The translations under genes were made by a program, and so were the position numbers. 64,000 nt of DNA, taken from Plasmodium malariae. Lineage: Eukaryota > Apicomplexa > Aconoidasida > Haemosporida > Plasmodiidae. Below are positions 34,160-48,500 of the stretch, one piece after another (position 1 is the stretch's first letter; each line of letters starts with the position of its first letter). The stretch lies in the NCBI RefSeq assembly GCF_900090045.1, contig NC_041776.1:744001-808000 (forward strand), read 5' to 3'. A model generated the notes under the pieces. The model made no database searches, had not been told where the DNA came from, and saw only the letters and a list, made by a program, of their open reading frames with translations.

Positions 34160-36756
34160 ATGGAGAAGAAGAAATATGGTACTTTAATAAACAGAATAAG
34201 TCATGATATATCCAATACAAAATTAACTAGTAATTTTATGCATTTAGCATTTCCAAGTTTAATGAAAAATCACGTTACAGGAAAAATAAACTTATTGCAT
34301 ATTATTACAAAAATTTGTTTATACTCCCTTATAATAAGTATTCTAGGATGTTCTAATAATGTAATATATATTATTTGATATAATTATATACGTACGTGCG
34401 TGTACATATATTTTATATGTATACATATGTATATTTATATGCATATAAATAAAATAGCACTTTTTTTTTTAACAATTTTTATGTATTTTATTATCTCTTA
34501 CGGATTAATATGTTATTTTATTTTATTGTATTTTTTTACAAAATAAAAAATGCATTGTGATAAGCATATAAATATATAATATGACTATATGTATATATAT
34601 AATATGAATATATGTATATACATGATGTGAATATATGTATATACATGATGTGAATATATGTATATACATGATGTGAATATATGTATATACATGATGTGAA
34701 TATATGTATATAGATGATATGAATATATTTACATATATAATATGAATATATGTATATATATTATATAAATATATGCACATATATTTATTTGTACCATTAT
34801 TTTCTCATAACCCTTTCTTAGTGCACATACTACTGCAACCAAGGGGGTGATAAGAACAATTATAATGACACAAATATAATAGATGATATAAGAGTTATCA
34901 GATTGTTAGCACATACCGATGTGCTAAGGAGTGGTAAATATAATGCACCCTACTTTATGAAACCTGGTGATAATAAGGGATATAACAATAATTATAGAGG
35001 TACTTCATTTGGGAATCAATATAATAATAATGCACCTTGTGTGCCTACATATAAACCTGTAAAAAAAATTCCGTCATATGTATCTGCATCATATGGAATT
35101 ACTAATGATGAATATATTCAGAACGATGATGTAAGTAAAAGACTAGCACATGTTGAATCATTATATAGAAACCCAATGGAGTTAAATTATGATTCAGCAA
35201 AAACAAAGGGATTAGTAAAACGTCCAAATAAAAGTAATAATGTTCCAAATAAATGTAATAATGATAATAAGGAACATACATTTAGTAAAAATAAGTTGCA
35301 AGTGGTGCCAGTGCGAAGTAGTAATAATATTGCTATTACATCATTAAACAGTAAAGATGAAATGGTTGAAGATGAAAATAATGGAAATATGGGAAATTTT
35401 GCTAATATAATTATGAGTAATATAAATGAGGTTGAATTAGAAAGGAATCCAGCATTAGAGTTAATAAAAGAAAATATTTTAGATCATGTTTTATCTGCGA
35501 ATGAAGGGATGAAAAAGAACTTTGATATATTGAAAGAAAATATATCAAATACAATAAAAACTATGGATCAGGAAGGGAAACCCCCAATAGATTTTATTAA
35601 GGAAACCATATTAGAAAAATTAGGAGGTATAGAACCAGGTAATGTGAAAGCAAATTTTGAAGAAATAAAAGGAGCTATTATGGATAAAATATCAACAAAT
35701 ATCGAATGTGGAGTGAAACCAACAATTGATAGTTTGAAATTAACTGTAATTGACACATTTGAAGATTTTAACGCTGGGATGAAACCAAAAATTAATGATT
35801 TAAAAGATTCTATTAAAGGACAAATTGAAAAAATTGAGAGTGATATGATACCAAAAATTGGAAATACGATAAAAGATTGTATAACAGATAAATTAGAAGG
35901 AATTTCCAGTGATATTGAAAAAAAGTCTGAAGTGATATTAGATTCAGTAATGACTAATGTTAAAAATATTTACAATAAAACTCCTAATCCAAAAGATTTA
36001 ATAGGAAATGTTACCAAATTACCAACAAATATCCAAGGAAAAATACTTGAAAACAAGGTAGTAAAAAACAAAATTGGGAAAGGATTATTTGGCAATCTTA
36101 AAAATTGCTTTCATTCATTAGGTGATACAACGAAAGCAATTTTAAGTATTATTTTATCCGTATTTTTTGCAATAGGAGGAATTTTGGGATTCTCTCTTGG
36201 TAGCGGATACACAGGAGGTAATGCTGGTGGTGGTATAGGATTTGCAATAGCTTTGGGCCTTGCATATTATGCTATAATAAAATTGTTAAAAATATCAGTT
36301 TTTTCTAAGTTTAAAATCAGAGATAAAATTCCATTTTTAAAAAAGTCAAAAGACGAAGAGAAGAAGGACACTCCTCCACCTGAGCCCGCCAAACCGGATA
36401 CTACAAAATTAGATACCAGAATATCTTCTACTACTAAAACTGCTATTAAGCAACGTGATAGTGCAAAACATGTTACAACTAAACCTATTACTACTAAACC
36501 TATTACTACTAAACCTGTTACAACTAAACCTGTTACAACTAAACCTGTTACAACTAAACCTGTTACTACTAAACCTGTTACTACTATACCTGTTACTACT
36601 AAACCTGTTACTACTAAATCTGTTACAACTAAACCTGTTACTACTAAATCTGTTACAACTAAACCTGTTACAACTAAACCTGTTACTACTAAACCTGTTA
36701 CTACCAAACGTGGCCCCAATAAACCTGCAACTCCTAAACGCGCTACAACTAGTTAG
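34160..36756 (+). CDS. exported-type protein with 22-residue amphipathic repeats, two membrane segments and VTTKP tail, 711 aa
   Basis: Two exons, 34160-34360 and 34822-36756, phase 0, donor GTAATA and acceptor TTCTTAG. Exon 1 gives 67 residues with an internal hydrophobic segment (about 44-63) ending in CSNN, a recessed signal typical of exported proteins. Exon 2 carries IRLLAH (93-98), an R.L motif with His where Glu/Gln/Asp is usual. After an Asn-rich region, residues about 277-439 hold repeats of 22-23 residues such as PKINDLKDSIKGQIEKIESD, related to those of the 472-aa protein. Two hydrophobic segments follow (about 506-527 and 538-558) separated by a Gly-rich loop, then a basic linker and sixteen VTTKP-type pentapeptides. 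The likely location is a host-cell or vacuolar membrane with the Thr/Pro tail exposed. Family not recognised. Confidence 0.88.
34580..34775. repeat. 23-bp tandem repeat inside the intron of the 711-aa gene
   Basis: Units beginning TGAATATATG recur at 34628, 34651, 34674 and 34697 with exact 23-bp spacing, and degenerate copies flank them. The array fills much of the 461-bp intron, which makes this the longest intron among the exported-protein genes here. Confidence 0.9.
36472..36711 (+). repeat. 15-bp coding repeat encoding VTTKP pentapeptides
   Basis: Sixteen consecutive 15-bp units encode [V/I]TTKP, with single-residue variants ending IP, KS and KR. Synonymous ACT/ACA changes show that the array is not wholly homogenised. 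It forms the hydrophilic C-terminal tail of the 711-aa protein and offers many Thr residues for modification. Confidence 0.97.
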
Positions 36757-39700
36757 AGCTTTTAGATTTTTTTGTACTAAATATATTTATATGTTTTTGT
36801 AATATCTACATAAAGGTTATCATTCTGAAACCTTAAATTTAATATATATATTAACATAATATATATAAATATTTAAATACAGAAATCTTATAAATATTTT
36901 GTTTTTTTTAATGATTATTGTAATCTTTTTTTTTTGTATTTTTAAGTAAAAAAAAAAAAACTTAAAAAATAAAAAAAAAACATACATACACATATATATA
37001 TTATAGATATATGTTTGTATATATGTTTATATTATATACATATATTTGTTTTTACATATTATTGCATATATATATCAAAATCAGTTTATATATATAACTG
37101 TCAATATTATGTAATTTTCACGATTATTTTGTTCTTGATATTTATCGATATATTTGTATTAAATAATGTGCAAATGTGTATATACTTATAATATACATTG
37201 TTTGCTTACCCTTTTGAATTAATTTTTAAAATAACATTTCATAGATAATTAATATTGGAATAATATTTTATTATTTAATACAATTAAATTTTATTGAACT
37301 TATTTTTTTTTTATTTTACTTTTTAAAAAATTATTTAATTGTTAATTACTTATACTAGCTTTTAAAATTAACATAATATTTTACCATTTTATATGTATTT
37401 TGTACCATTATGGGAAAACAGATAAAAATCTTTTATTGTTATTATTTCGTTTAAGTGATTCACTTAGAAAAATTCTGCTTGAGACTTATCAGAAATTGGT
37501 ATCAACTTCATTTTTTAAAAAATTGGTGATGGAAACATTTATTATTTTAGAATCATTTACTATTAAGGAATGCATGTTTATGCGTAATTACGTTGTATAT
37601 ATGTAGGTCTATATATGTTAGTTTGTATGTATTTACATATGCATGTTTGTACGTATCTATGTATTGGGTATCTGTGCAGTATGCATATATATATATACGT
37701 TTGCATTAAAGTAGTTACCCTATGAATATTCATCAGTATTTGTTATATAATGGAGTTAATAGCTTATCTTAAACGGAACACGTCATAAGTTTCAGCATTT
37801 CAATAAATTGAAAAAACAAGCGTATATCCTTTGTTCATTTATATTACTTTACGTAGACGTTTATTTATTAAGATGGTTATGACTGTGAAATATGTTTTAG
37901 TTTAAGACTTTTTATGTTAAGAGAATAACAAAAAGAACATGGACGAGATAAAAATCATTTTATTAGTAACAATATGATATCTCCAATATTTATTTTACGA
38001 GAATGATTATCTTTAAATATGTTATACAAAATTTGTTTATTTTGACACTGTTATAATCTTTGTATATACCTGTCTTTTTTTTTTTTTTTTTTTATTCCTC
38101 TCTTGTTTATATTTATTTATTTCAAAACATTCTTTGGTTTTTAAAATCTTTCATTTAATCACTTTATTACAGTACAAAACTTAAAAAATTTTCTTCTTTT
38201 TAATTGAATATTAAGAATAAATTATTATATCTGTTCCTTGGTAAAAATAAATCAAATTAATTTTTATAAATTAAAAAAAAACTTTTATTTATTGACAAAT
38301 TTAATAGAAACAGTTTGCAACCAAATGAAAAAACATTATAGTCCCAAACAGTTATTACAGAAGTGTATATGTATAAATATATGTATATATATATGTAGCA
38401 TCCTTAGGAATTTTTCCCATTTAATATTACATATATTGTGTTAATTTCATAAAAATTTGTTCTTTATATGAATTTATTACTCATACTGTTTTATGGAATT
38501 ATTTGTTTATAGTTATTAATGTATGAATGAATAGCCTAGATTCAATTTATTATCATTGTGACATTACAAAAAGTCTAGTGTTTATATATATATGGTATAA
38601 GAATAGGAATAACTTCATATTGATTACTATAAAGAAAAATTTATAGAATAATCCATGGGGTACACTGTAATATTCTTATTTCATTTCATTTTAATTTATT
38701 GTTTTTTTTATGTTTTTTGACGTAAAAGTTATTTATAATTTAACTATAATAAAATTAATTTTTTTTCATTTAATTATTTTAATATAGTGAATGTACGTTA
38801 AATAAACATTTTTAAAGTAAATATCTTTATGAATCTTCAACTATAGATTAACAAATACACGTAATATAGTAAAACATAAATTATAGTGCTAGGAACAAAT
38901 GAATATATGTTTTTTTTTCTTGTGAGGTTTTTGGTCAGCTGATTTAACAAAACAGATTATGTTAAAAATTTTTTTGCGTATAAACACATTTACAATGATG
39001 ACATAAGTCTTAATAAAGACATATAATGAGAAATAGTATAAATAACTCTATTATTAAAAAATAATTACTTTTATATTAATAATATTGATAATTTTTCAGA
39101 TAAATTGCAAAAGAAAAAAAATGATTACGAAAGTTATAAAAATTTATTAACAAACATATTAATTTTGATCTTTATTTAATTTGTACAAATGAAACATCAA
39201 TAAAAACAGCTAAGCGGAAATAATGAATATATATTCTGAAGAGATAAGGACACAGAATATAATAAAATATATAACAGTATTTTCTTTTTGAATTATTTAT
39301 TTCATTAAATGTGAAAAATTTATTAAAATTTATTTTACTTTGTATTTAATTTTAACTGAAGTGGTTCAAATACTTTTTTTTTTTTTTTTTTTTTCCAAAT
39401 GTTTTTCAATTTATCGCATAAATTTAATTTATGTTTGCTACTACAGCACCATTAGTTTATTACTAGGAATATTTATATTACCTTTATTATTATTTTATTT
39501 TTAACTGTGTGAATATATTTAATAATGTTTCATTTACATAATAAATATTTAATATGTGATAAGTTTCATAATGATTAATCTCATTTATTACGTATACACT
39601 CAATATTTGAATTAAATGAACAAGAATGCACATTTAGGATATACGAGTAAAAAATAATGCAAGTGTGGTTACATAGAGCTGCACGTGTTTTTTCCTATTT

Positions 39701-41655
39701 ATACGTGCGTAAATATATATATATTTATCTCGCCTAATTTATTCAAGTTCATACATCGGTGAATAACAATCCTATCTTGCATTTATACACAAACAAAATA
39801 AATAAAAAAGCAACAATTTTAACAGTAGATCACAAGTGCACTGTTCTAATTTAATTACATGAACATTTTAGAATTATAAATTACAAATTAAAATGGTATG
39901 CTAAATTTTTATAAGATGTTAATTTTTTTTTTAATTTTGATGTTCTAATAAGCAGAAGAATAGATACATAAGCCCACATATATATGTATGTATATATATG
40001 TACGTAAGCGTTCATAATAATACAAATAGCTAAATAGTTCTATGCTCTGTGTGAAGTATATTAGTATATAAATAATAAATATATTTTTGATTTCATCATT
40101 TTTTATTTTAATTTGATATATTGTTTGAAAATAACAAAATTACATTTTGGACGTGGCTGATTATTAAAATAAAGCAAAGTAAAATGTAAGGCATTTTTTA
40201 AGTTAATATTATTTAAGCATATGGATAAATTTTAGTAATCAGAAGGAGAATTATAAAAAACAAAAACTTAAACAACAAATTTATCTAATTTCATTTATAA
40301 TTATATATATAATTAATTACTTTGGGTATTATGAACTTTATACAACAAGTAACATGATTGTAAGATGCTATTACAAATAATATGGACTACACTTTATTAT
40401 AAGTACTTTTTCCTAATCCGTATTATAAGAAAACAAACATTTTATATAGCATATAACTGCAAAAATAGTGAATCATAAATATAAAGTAAATATTAGTACT
40501 CGATTAAAATTTTCAATTTAAAAAAATGTGTATGACTATATATACTATATTGCATATGTGTTATAAAATCTTTTTATTATAATATAAAAAAAGTTTATCT
40601 ATAGTTGGAAATTATTCAGCAACAATTTTTTCATCATAATTTGTAAAAAAGTTGCTAAGAAAAAAAAAGGTACTTAATAAAAATGTATAAAATACTTATT
40701 ATAATGATAAAAAAAAGTATATTATTTTCCTGTCAATTTATAATAAATATATATTTACCGTTGTACAAGTAAACTTTACGCATTTAATTATATTTATATT
40801 TTATTACATTTTTTTCCTCCAACAATTTTCACATTATTGAAAGTTATAATTTTTATAGCTGCAAAAAATTAATATTATTATAAATAGTATTTATTATTAT
40901 TAATTATTTTATAATATATATCTCAACTATTAATTTAAAATTACAAATTAGTTTATTAGCAACATTAACTACTATAACTATCATCAAGTTTTTTTTTCTA
41001 CATAAAATTTTACTACAATACACAACGCCATTATATAAATCGTTAATGATATAATCACATGAAAATTATAAAAGTAAATAATTTAAAAAAAAAAAAAATG
41101 AACTTCAAATAAAAAAGTACACTTTAGAAAATATAACAAAAACGAAAATATACCCTTTATAAAAAATTGTGAACTCTATAAAATACAACATTATAAAATA
41201 ATATTATATACATATGTTAAAAAACTATAATTATTTCGTATATATATATATAATATAATATTAGCAAATAAATATTAAATTATTGTAAAATAAAAAAACA
41301 GAAGAAAAAAAAATGTAAAAAAATCGAAATTAAATACATAAACTTTCTATAATCTTATGTAGTATTTTACTGTTCTTTTTATTCCTGGAATTCATTATAC
41401 ATAATTTTTTCATTGTCTATTTTCTTTTTTTCAATACTATTTTTTGTTATAATATTATGCACATACTAATATTTCCAGTTCTTTTGTATATCACTAACGT
41501 TTTATTTCCTCTTTTTTAGCAAAAAGAAATTCAGAGATTCAATTATTTTTAATTCCTTAAAATTTCTTTCATTATGAAAATTTTTTCTTTTCATATTGAA
41601 CATTCCTTTTGTTCCTTTCTTTCCTTGCCTTCTAATTTTATTTTATTTCAATTTT
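36757..41655. other. 4.9-kb convergent intergenic region
   Basis: AT-rich sequence between convergent exported-protein genes, with poly-T near 38076 and 39376 and many short (AT)n runs. A 68-codon frame at 37400-37606 looks somewhat protein-like but has no ATG-led exon structure. No supported gene is seen. Confidence 0.5.
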
Positions 41656-42689
41656 TCAATTTTTTTTAGATTTTGTTTTTGTGTTACAACATGGTTTAGC
41701 TTTTTCTTTTTTACCATTTTTATTTGTATCTACATCATCCAGTATTTTATCATAATTTTCGGTATCTTTTTTTCCCTTTCCTGGTGCAACTGGATTAGTA
41801 GCATTACGTTTAATTACTTTTTTTCCCTTTCCTGTAGGTGTTCCATCACTTTCTCCCTTTACCGTACCAGCACTTGAACATTTTTTGTTTGAACCTTTAA
41901 AACTACTGAAGTTTTCTGGATATGGGCTATTGATATTTTTTCCTCTAGAATCATCTTCTTCTACATAGTGCCTTAGTATTCTTGGGTATCCTTCTGAACT
42001 TTCTGGTTCAAATAAATCATCTTCATCATCTTCATATTGGTTATCTGGACCAAAGGGGAATCTTTTTCTTAATAAGAAAATATCTGGTCCTGCAGCACCT
42101 CCATATGGGTCTACTTCATATGGACATTTTTCTCTAAATCCATAATTTGCTGCTTCATATTTTTCATCGCAGTTCTTATTTCCACTTTCTACATTTTCTT
42201 TTAATTTGTAGTGTTTGGATTCGTACTTTTCTTCATATTCTTTAAATCCACCATGAGTAATTTCCTTTACTACACGGGTTTTCATTAAGGGGTTCTTTTT
42301 CTTATTGGGCTTTGCTACTGCTAATGATCTTTGAACTCTTGAGTCCTTCATAGTTCCTTCAACCTATGAAATAGAAAAAAAATTACAATATTTTAAAAAA
42401 CATACATTAAATATACATAATATATAATATTATATTATCATGTATAACATTTATACACTATTATATAATAACTTCATATATGTATAACAACATAATACAA
42501 GGTTTATTTATTATGTATTACTTCATTTTACAATTAAAATAAATTGGTAATAAAAATATTCGTATTTTTATTTAATATGCTTACGTTATTTGAGCAATGG
42601 GCCATCCATAAGAATAAAAGAGAAAATACTGCGGTTTTTAAAAAGGACTTCTTTTGTCCCTTACTATTGTTTTCCTTTGAGAATGCCAT
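41656..42689 (-). CDS. exported-type lysine-rich protein, 270 aa, two exons
   Basis: Exon 1 (42585-42689) encodes 35 residues with the hydrophobic stretch TAVFSLLFLWMA (about 19-30) and ends CSNN at a GTAAGC donor. Exon 2 (41656-42363) follows the acceptor TTTCATAG in phase 0. An export-like motif RSLAV (47-51) lies 13 residues after the junction, with Val at the fifth place instead of an acidic residue or Gln. The mature part is hydrophilic: Lys/Glu/Tyr-rich at about 65-115, an acidic cluster YEDDEDDLFEPE near 145, then Lys-Gly stretches (TGKGKK and PGKGKK) and a very basic C-terminus with CC near the end. No further membrane segment is seen, so it is expected to be soluble or peripherally bound after export. 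Family not recognised. Confidence 0.85.
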
Positions 42690-45600
42690 TGTTAGTTATT
42701 ATACTCGAAGTAAAATAATAATAATTTAGTTTTATATGTATATATTTTTTTCCTTAGATAAAAAATATAATTTTACTTTTAGAAACTTATTATATAAAAA
42801 AGTATTAATTTCGTTTGTTTTTCTTTTTCTAATAAAAAAAAAAGATTATACAACAGAAAATAATAAAAATAAGTTTTTATTAAAAAATTGGATATATTTT
42901 TTAATTATTTTTCAGTAAAAAAAATTAAATATTAAATTTAATTAAAAAATTAATTTATTTAAAAAAAAAAAATAAAAAAAAAATAATTTAAAATAAAATA
43001 TATTTTTATAATAATTAGGTTTAATAAAAAAATTAAGCAAATTAAAAATTTTTTTTTAAATAAAAATATAATATATTTAATCCAAATATTTTTTTTTTAA
43101 ACTTCATATATATTATATTTTTTTTTTTTGCATTTAAAAAAATAGTAGTATATGTATGCAAAAAAATAAAAATATGAGTTCTAATAATAGAATAGTATTA
43201 AAAGAAATCTGATAAATAATATAATTGTTAGAGGATAAGAACATAAATTTTTTAGTTAAAAAGCATTTTATGTTTGATTAATATTTTTTTGCATTCAAAT
43301 ATGCAAATAAAATGTATTTTTACATAATTATATAATAGCATATAAATATATTATTATAGCATTTAAATGAAATGTTAGACTTCTAATGCATTTTCGTACC
43401 TAGCATTAATTTTAAAACAATCTGTACAATAAATTTTCGAGTATGCATATATATATAGTATTAAAGAATTATCTTTCAAGATGAGAAAAAAGATAAAAAA
43501 AGAGCACGGTAGAAAAAATATATATACGACAAATTATGGATTTAAAGTGCATATTTGTGGAGAGTATATTACAATGAAATCTTTATTTATTCCATTACAA
43601 CAGAATATTTTATAAATGCATTTTATGCATTCGAGTTGAATAAAATAGTTTTTTTTTTTTATATACTTTTATAACAGTTATTGGCTCTTTTTGCATTACT
43701 TGAACAGTAAATTATCAAATTATCGTATGTTCATAATTATATATTTACATATATTAAATAACTCTAAACAGAACCTCTTAAATGCAAAATAATATGTTCA
43801 TGTAAATATCATCTTTACTGCATGAAATTCTAATTTTATTTTTTAAATCATTTAGTTATATATTAGGAAGAAAAAAAGGAAAAAAAAAAGGGTAGAAACA
43901 GAGAATAACATTTAAAAATAAATAGAAAAACCTAGTAGGAATAATTCAGATATTTAGGACTTTCAATAAAATATACCTAGTAATAATAAAAATTACATAT
44001 ATATAACATGATATAATAGGTATAACATATATACATATACATATATATTATATATATTATGATGATAGTAATATAAAAAATATAAATTTATCATAAAAAC
44101 GGTTACTAGTCTTTAATCGAATAATTTTTCTCTAGTATTATAATGAATATGATAACAGTTTATGCCAAATATTATATAAACGAATGAAAAATTTAATATT
44201 TTTAAAAACTTTTGACAATATTTTCGAATTTTTTTAAAAATAAAAAGGTATTATAATTTTGATGAAAAACTGTTTAGAAAATTTGAGAAATTATATATTT
44301 TAAAAATGTGGAAACAAAAAATACCATTTAAAATAAAAATGTTACAACTACACTACATTAGTTTTTTTTTTTTGTCAAATTTATGGAAAAAATGGTTACT
44401 AATTAATATATAATGAAAAACCCGTTTTGTTAACAATTTACACGAACAATGATTTATTGAAATATTGCTTTGTATTATGACTTTAATTTTATAAATTAAA
44501 GAAATTATACTCAGAAAATTTTGCTTGATATCACATATTTTTTGTATTTTTAGTGAAACGTTAAAATAATGTATTTAAAAAAATAAAGAAAAGTTTTTCT
44601 TTTATGTGAAGGGTTTCGCTGTGCTAATTTCTTTGTTTTTTGCATTTATGTGTGTTGTATATGACTACATTTGTAAATTACCTCCTAAATAGACTATACA
44701 GAATAATCATAATTTAAATTTGAAAATTTTTATAAATATGTAAATAAATTTTATATAAAGAAATATTCTTATAATAGGAATTCGTTATTATAAGAAGTAA
44801 TTAAAACTTAAGATTGTTATATAAATTCAATTAATTATGAAAGCCATTATAAAGGAAACATATAAAAATTTTCACATTACATAAATATAGCAAAATAGGA
44901 AGAGAATTTATTTATTTAAACTAAAAATAGAAAAAAAAAGAAAAATAATGAATGAATAAACACAAAAATATATATAAAAAATAATATTGTTAACAATTAT
45001 AACATAAAATGAATGGTGAAAAAAATAAATTTTAAGAAACATTATATAATAATATAAAGAAAAAATACTATTATAAAAATTATAAATGAAAAGAAAAAAA
45101 AAAAACGGAAAGCACATATAATCTTAATAACATAAAATGTTAATTTCGAAAAAATTATCATAATAATAAATCGAAAAGAAATATGTTGTAATAAAATGGT
45201 AAAGCTTTAATCATGATAACGAATAAACATTAACATCATAAAAAATAATAAGACTTTAAATAAGTTAAAAAGCAACAAAATATTTAAAAGAACAAGCTAA
45301 ATTTTAAAAGTTAAAAAAGTTCAAACAATATGTGCTGTATAGAAAGAAAAGAAATATAGTTAATAATGTTAAAATTAGTGTCTAAAAAATTAAAATAAAA
45401 GAAAAAGAAGAAAATTAATTAAAATTTTCCATTTTTAAATGTTATACAAAAATTAATTACAAAGTATTAACGTACATACATATATATACATTGTGCAAAT
45501 ATTTTATCATATATAAGTAATTTCTTTATAATTCCCATATAGGCTGGTTTTATTAATGATCATTACCTGTAGTGTTCTTGTAATTGAAGAATAAAATAAA

Positions 45601-48500
45601 ACTCTAATTTTTTATTTGTCGGTATAATATAATTATGTGGAAATGTACATTTTTGGTGTTATTAGTGAAAATATAAAAAGTGATTTTAGTTTGATTTTAT
45701 AAAAAAACAAATTTTCTTTTATAATAGTTCCCATAAAATATATAAGATAAAATTTATAACATAGTAGAAAACCTTTTTTTTTTTTTATCTATTCTTATAA
45801 ATGGATTTTTTTTGTTTTTAAACTAGTAAAACAAACGAATAACAAAACGTATATTTGGTGATACAAGTTCCTTATAAAGAAATATATATATATATATATA
45901 TATTAATACTAAAGCGCATACATATTGAAATAGTCCAAGAGGTATAGATGATATAAAGATAATTCGAAGACACATGAGGAAAAATTTGAAATAAAGATAA
46001 TAGCCATACAAGATGATCTTATAAATTTGCATTATCCTTAATAATACCTAACAGTAAGAAAAAAGAAAAAATAACTTAATTTTATTTAATAAATAATAAA
46101 AAAAAATTACAATTTGTTGAAGATCATTTCATTTATATTTAGCTGTTAAGGAATTTGCATATTTGTAAGAGTACAATAATCATAAGAAAATTGTTATATA
46201 TATTATGGCTTAGAATAAATAATAAAAGCAGTGCTAATATTATTAAATTCATATGCACACATAGATAATTTGAAGATGACGCTATGTTTATTATGTATTC
46301 AGAGCTAATTAGCATGGTTCTGTACTTTTTATATATTGTCCTAACATGGTGATGTAAGGAAAATTGAAAAAAGGAAAAAGTATAGGAATTACAAGCATTA
46401 TTAATGTGTAAATGTAAACTATATTAGATGTCTAAAATGACGACATAAGAAATGAAATAAAAATGGTAAATTTGTTTTTTCTTACGTGTCAAACATATAC
46501 AATTTTTATGTCATATAATAAAAATTATAAAGAAAAATATACATATAAATCCCCGCGTACACAAAAAATTTGCCTTATTTGAAAAATTTGTATTATATGT
46601 AGCGTCCTTTTTTTTGTTAAAAAATACACATTTATGATATATACATAATTCGTGTAAGAATAAATATTATTTCTTTCTTTTCTTTAAATGATCCAATAAC
46701 ATACTTCGTATTATAATATATTTTTTTGAAATACATAAATTATGCGAATTATAAAAAAAAAATGAAAAAAGAATGATAATTTTCACAATATATTCATGAG
46801 TATATAGGATACATTTCTGTGCCAAAAAAATTACAACAAAACTAATTGAACTTTTTTATATGACATGTTAACGCAAACTACATTTTATAGAGAATTCATA
46901 ATCATACTTATTTATCAATAAATAATAGCATATAAAATTATTAAGTGAATGAAATGACAAAGATGATTAGCCAATTTAATAAAATAAAATAAGTACAATT
47001 TATTCATGTTGTACTTCGAAAAGTGATTATGCACATATAAAGTAGTATAGTATATTTAGAAACATATCACATATGTATTTGTTTCTATTATTGCTGAAGA
47101 AAAAAAAAACAAAAATGTATTACCAAAATTTAAAAAAAAGGAAAATAACAATATTTTTATTATATATATAATATTGTGTTACATGCTATTTTTTTCCCTT
47201 TTTTATATTACAATAACTTTTTTTTTTTTTTGAGAATTTATATTACATATCGAAATAAACAATTTTCTTAAAAAATTTCACTCCATCTTAATATATAACA
47301 AATATTATATATAACGGAATTATTACATCATTTTTTTTTATTTAATGAAATAGAGTTATATGTGCATTCAATTTATAAGCCAATATAACTAAACATTTTT
47401 GCACAAATTGTGAAGTACACTTTCTTATAATAATAATTACTATTATAACACTTCAATTTCAGTAAAATATATACATTATAGCCACAAACACAATATCATT
47501 GAACGATAACACATTTTTTTAACTACTGTATTATTTTATAAAAAAAGTATTAGTTTTTTGCGCGAAGGTAAAATAAAATAATAGTTTGCCTTGAATTATT
47601 TTAGTATAAAATCGTACTATATATAATTATATGCAATATTGTAACATAAATAATATTTATAAATAAACTATAATTTTTTTTTATTCGATATATTTCGCAT
47701 ACATTAAGTAAAAATAAATTATTTTATATTCTTATAACAGTTCATATAGTCAAAATATATATAATTTATCCAAAATTATTTTCGGATTATGCAGAATATT
47801 TAAACGCAGTACGTAATATATATAACATGTATTTATGTATTATAATTAGTTTATGCTTAATTTTAGTAAGTAGTTTTTAATTATTTTAAGTATTATCTTT
47901 ATTACATTATTATTAGTCATAATAAATTTTTTTGAAGTATAAATATATATTTGATACTGCCATTTTTATAAGCTTTTAAAAAGTACAAAATTATTATTTT
48001 TTTCTGGAATGCATTTCAAACGAAAACATGTTTTTTTTACAAAAGTTGCGAATAGTATTTTAATTATTAAATATATATTATTAATATATATTTTTTCTTA
48101 AAGTATTTAATTTTTTTTTTAATTTAAACCTTATTTAAAATGTTCTATTATAAATATATTCTAAAACATGCATATTTTTATTTATTTTTAATTTAAAAGT
48201 GTGTTTCGCCCAATCCTTACCCGAAGATGATAATAATTCTTATAATATAATATATATTTTTTCATACTTCAACGTCCCACACTTACTATTTTATATTAAA
48301 AACATCTGCAACAACTGCTACTGCTACAACTACTAGCACTTATATTTTTAATTTTTTAAAATTGCGAAAAATATCAGTAGATATAGAGAAGGATGAGATA
48401 TAAAGAGTGTAATTTATGGTTTAATATTTGTAGAATGGAATTGTAGAACAACCAAAAACCAAAATAATATAAATTCAATGATTTTTTATTTGGAGAAAAT
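42690..48500. other. 5.8-kb divergent intergenic region
   Basis: The promoter side of two divergent exported-protein genes. Sequence is among the most AT-rich in the window, with long homopolymers from 42835 to 43130 and an (AT)n tract at about 45882-45903. No gene, RNA or clear regulatory motif is seen. Confidence 0.5.

Noticed and set aside
34903..36756. Apparent start of the 711-aa protein at 34903
   Set aside because: The codon there is TTG inside the RLLAH motif; the true N-terminus lies in exon 1 at 34160.
36267..36802. Long open frames on both strands over the VTTKP region, encoding Leu/Val/Asn-rich repeats
   Set aside because: They arise because a 15-bp repeat without stops is open in several frames; the plus-strand VTTKP frame continues the spliced gene and is the real one.
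37400..37606. 68-codon frame, partly charged
   Set aside because: No matching exon, signal segment or start context could be found and the frame starts at a non-ATG codon; possibly a decayed fragment, but not demonstrable.
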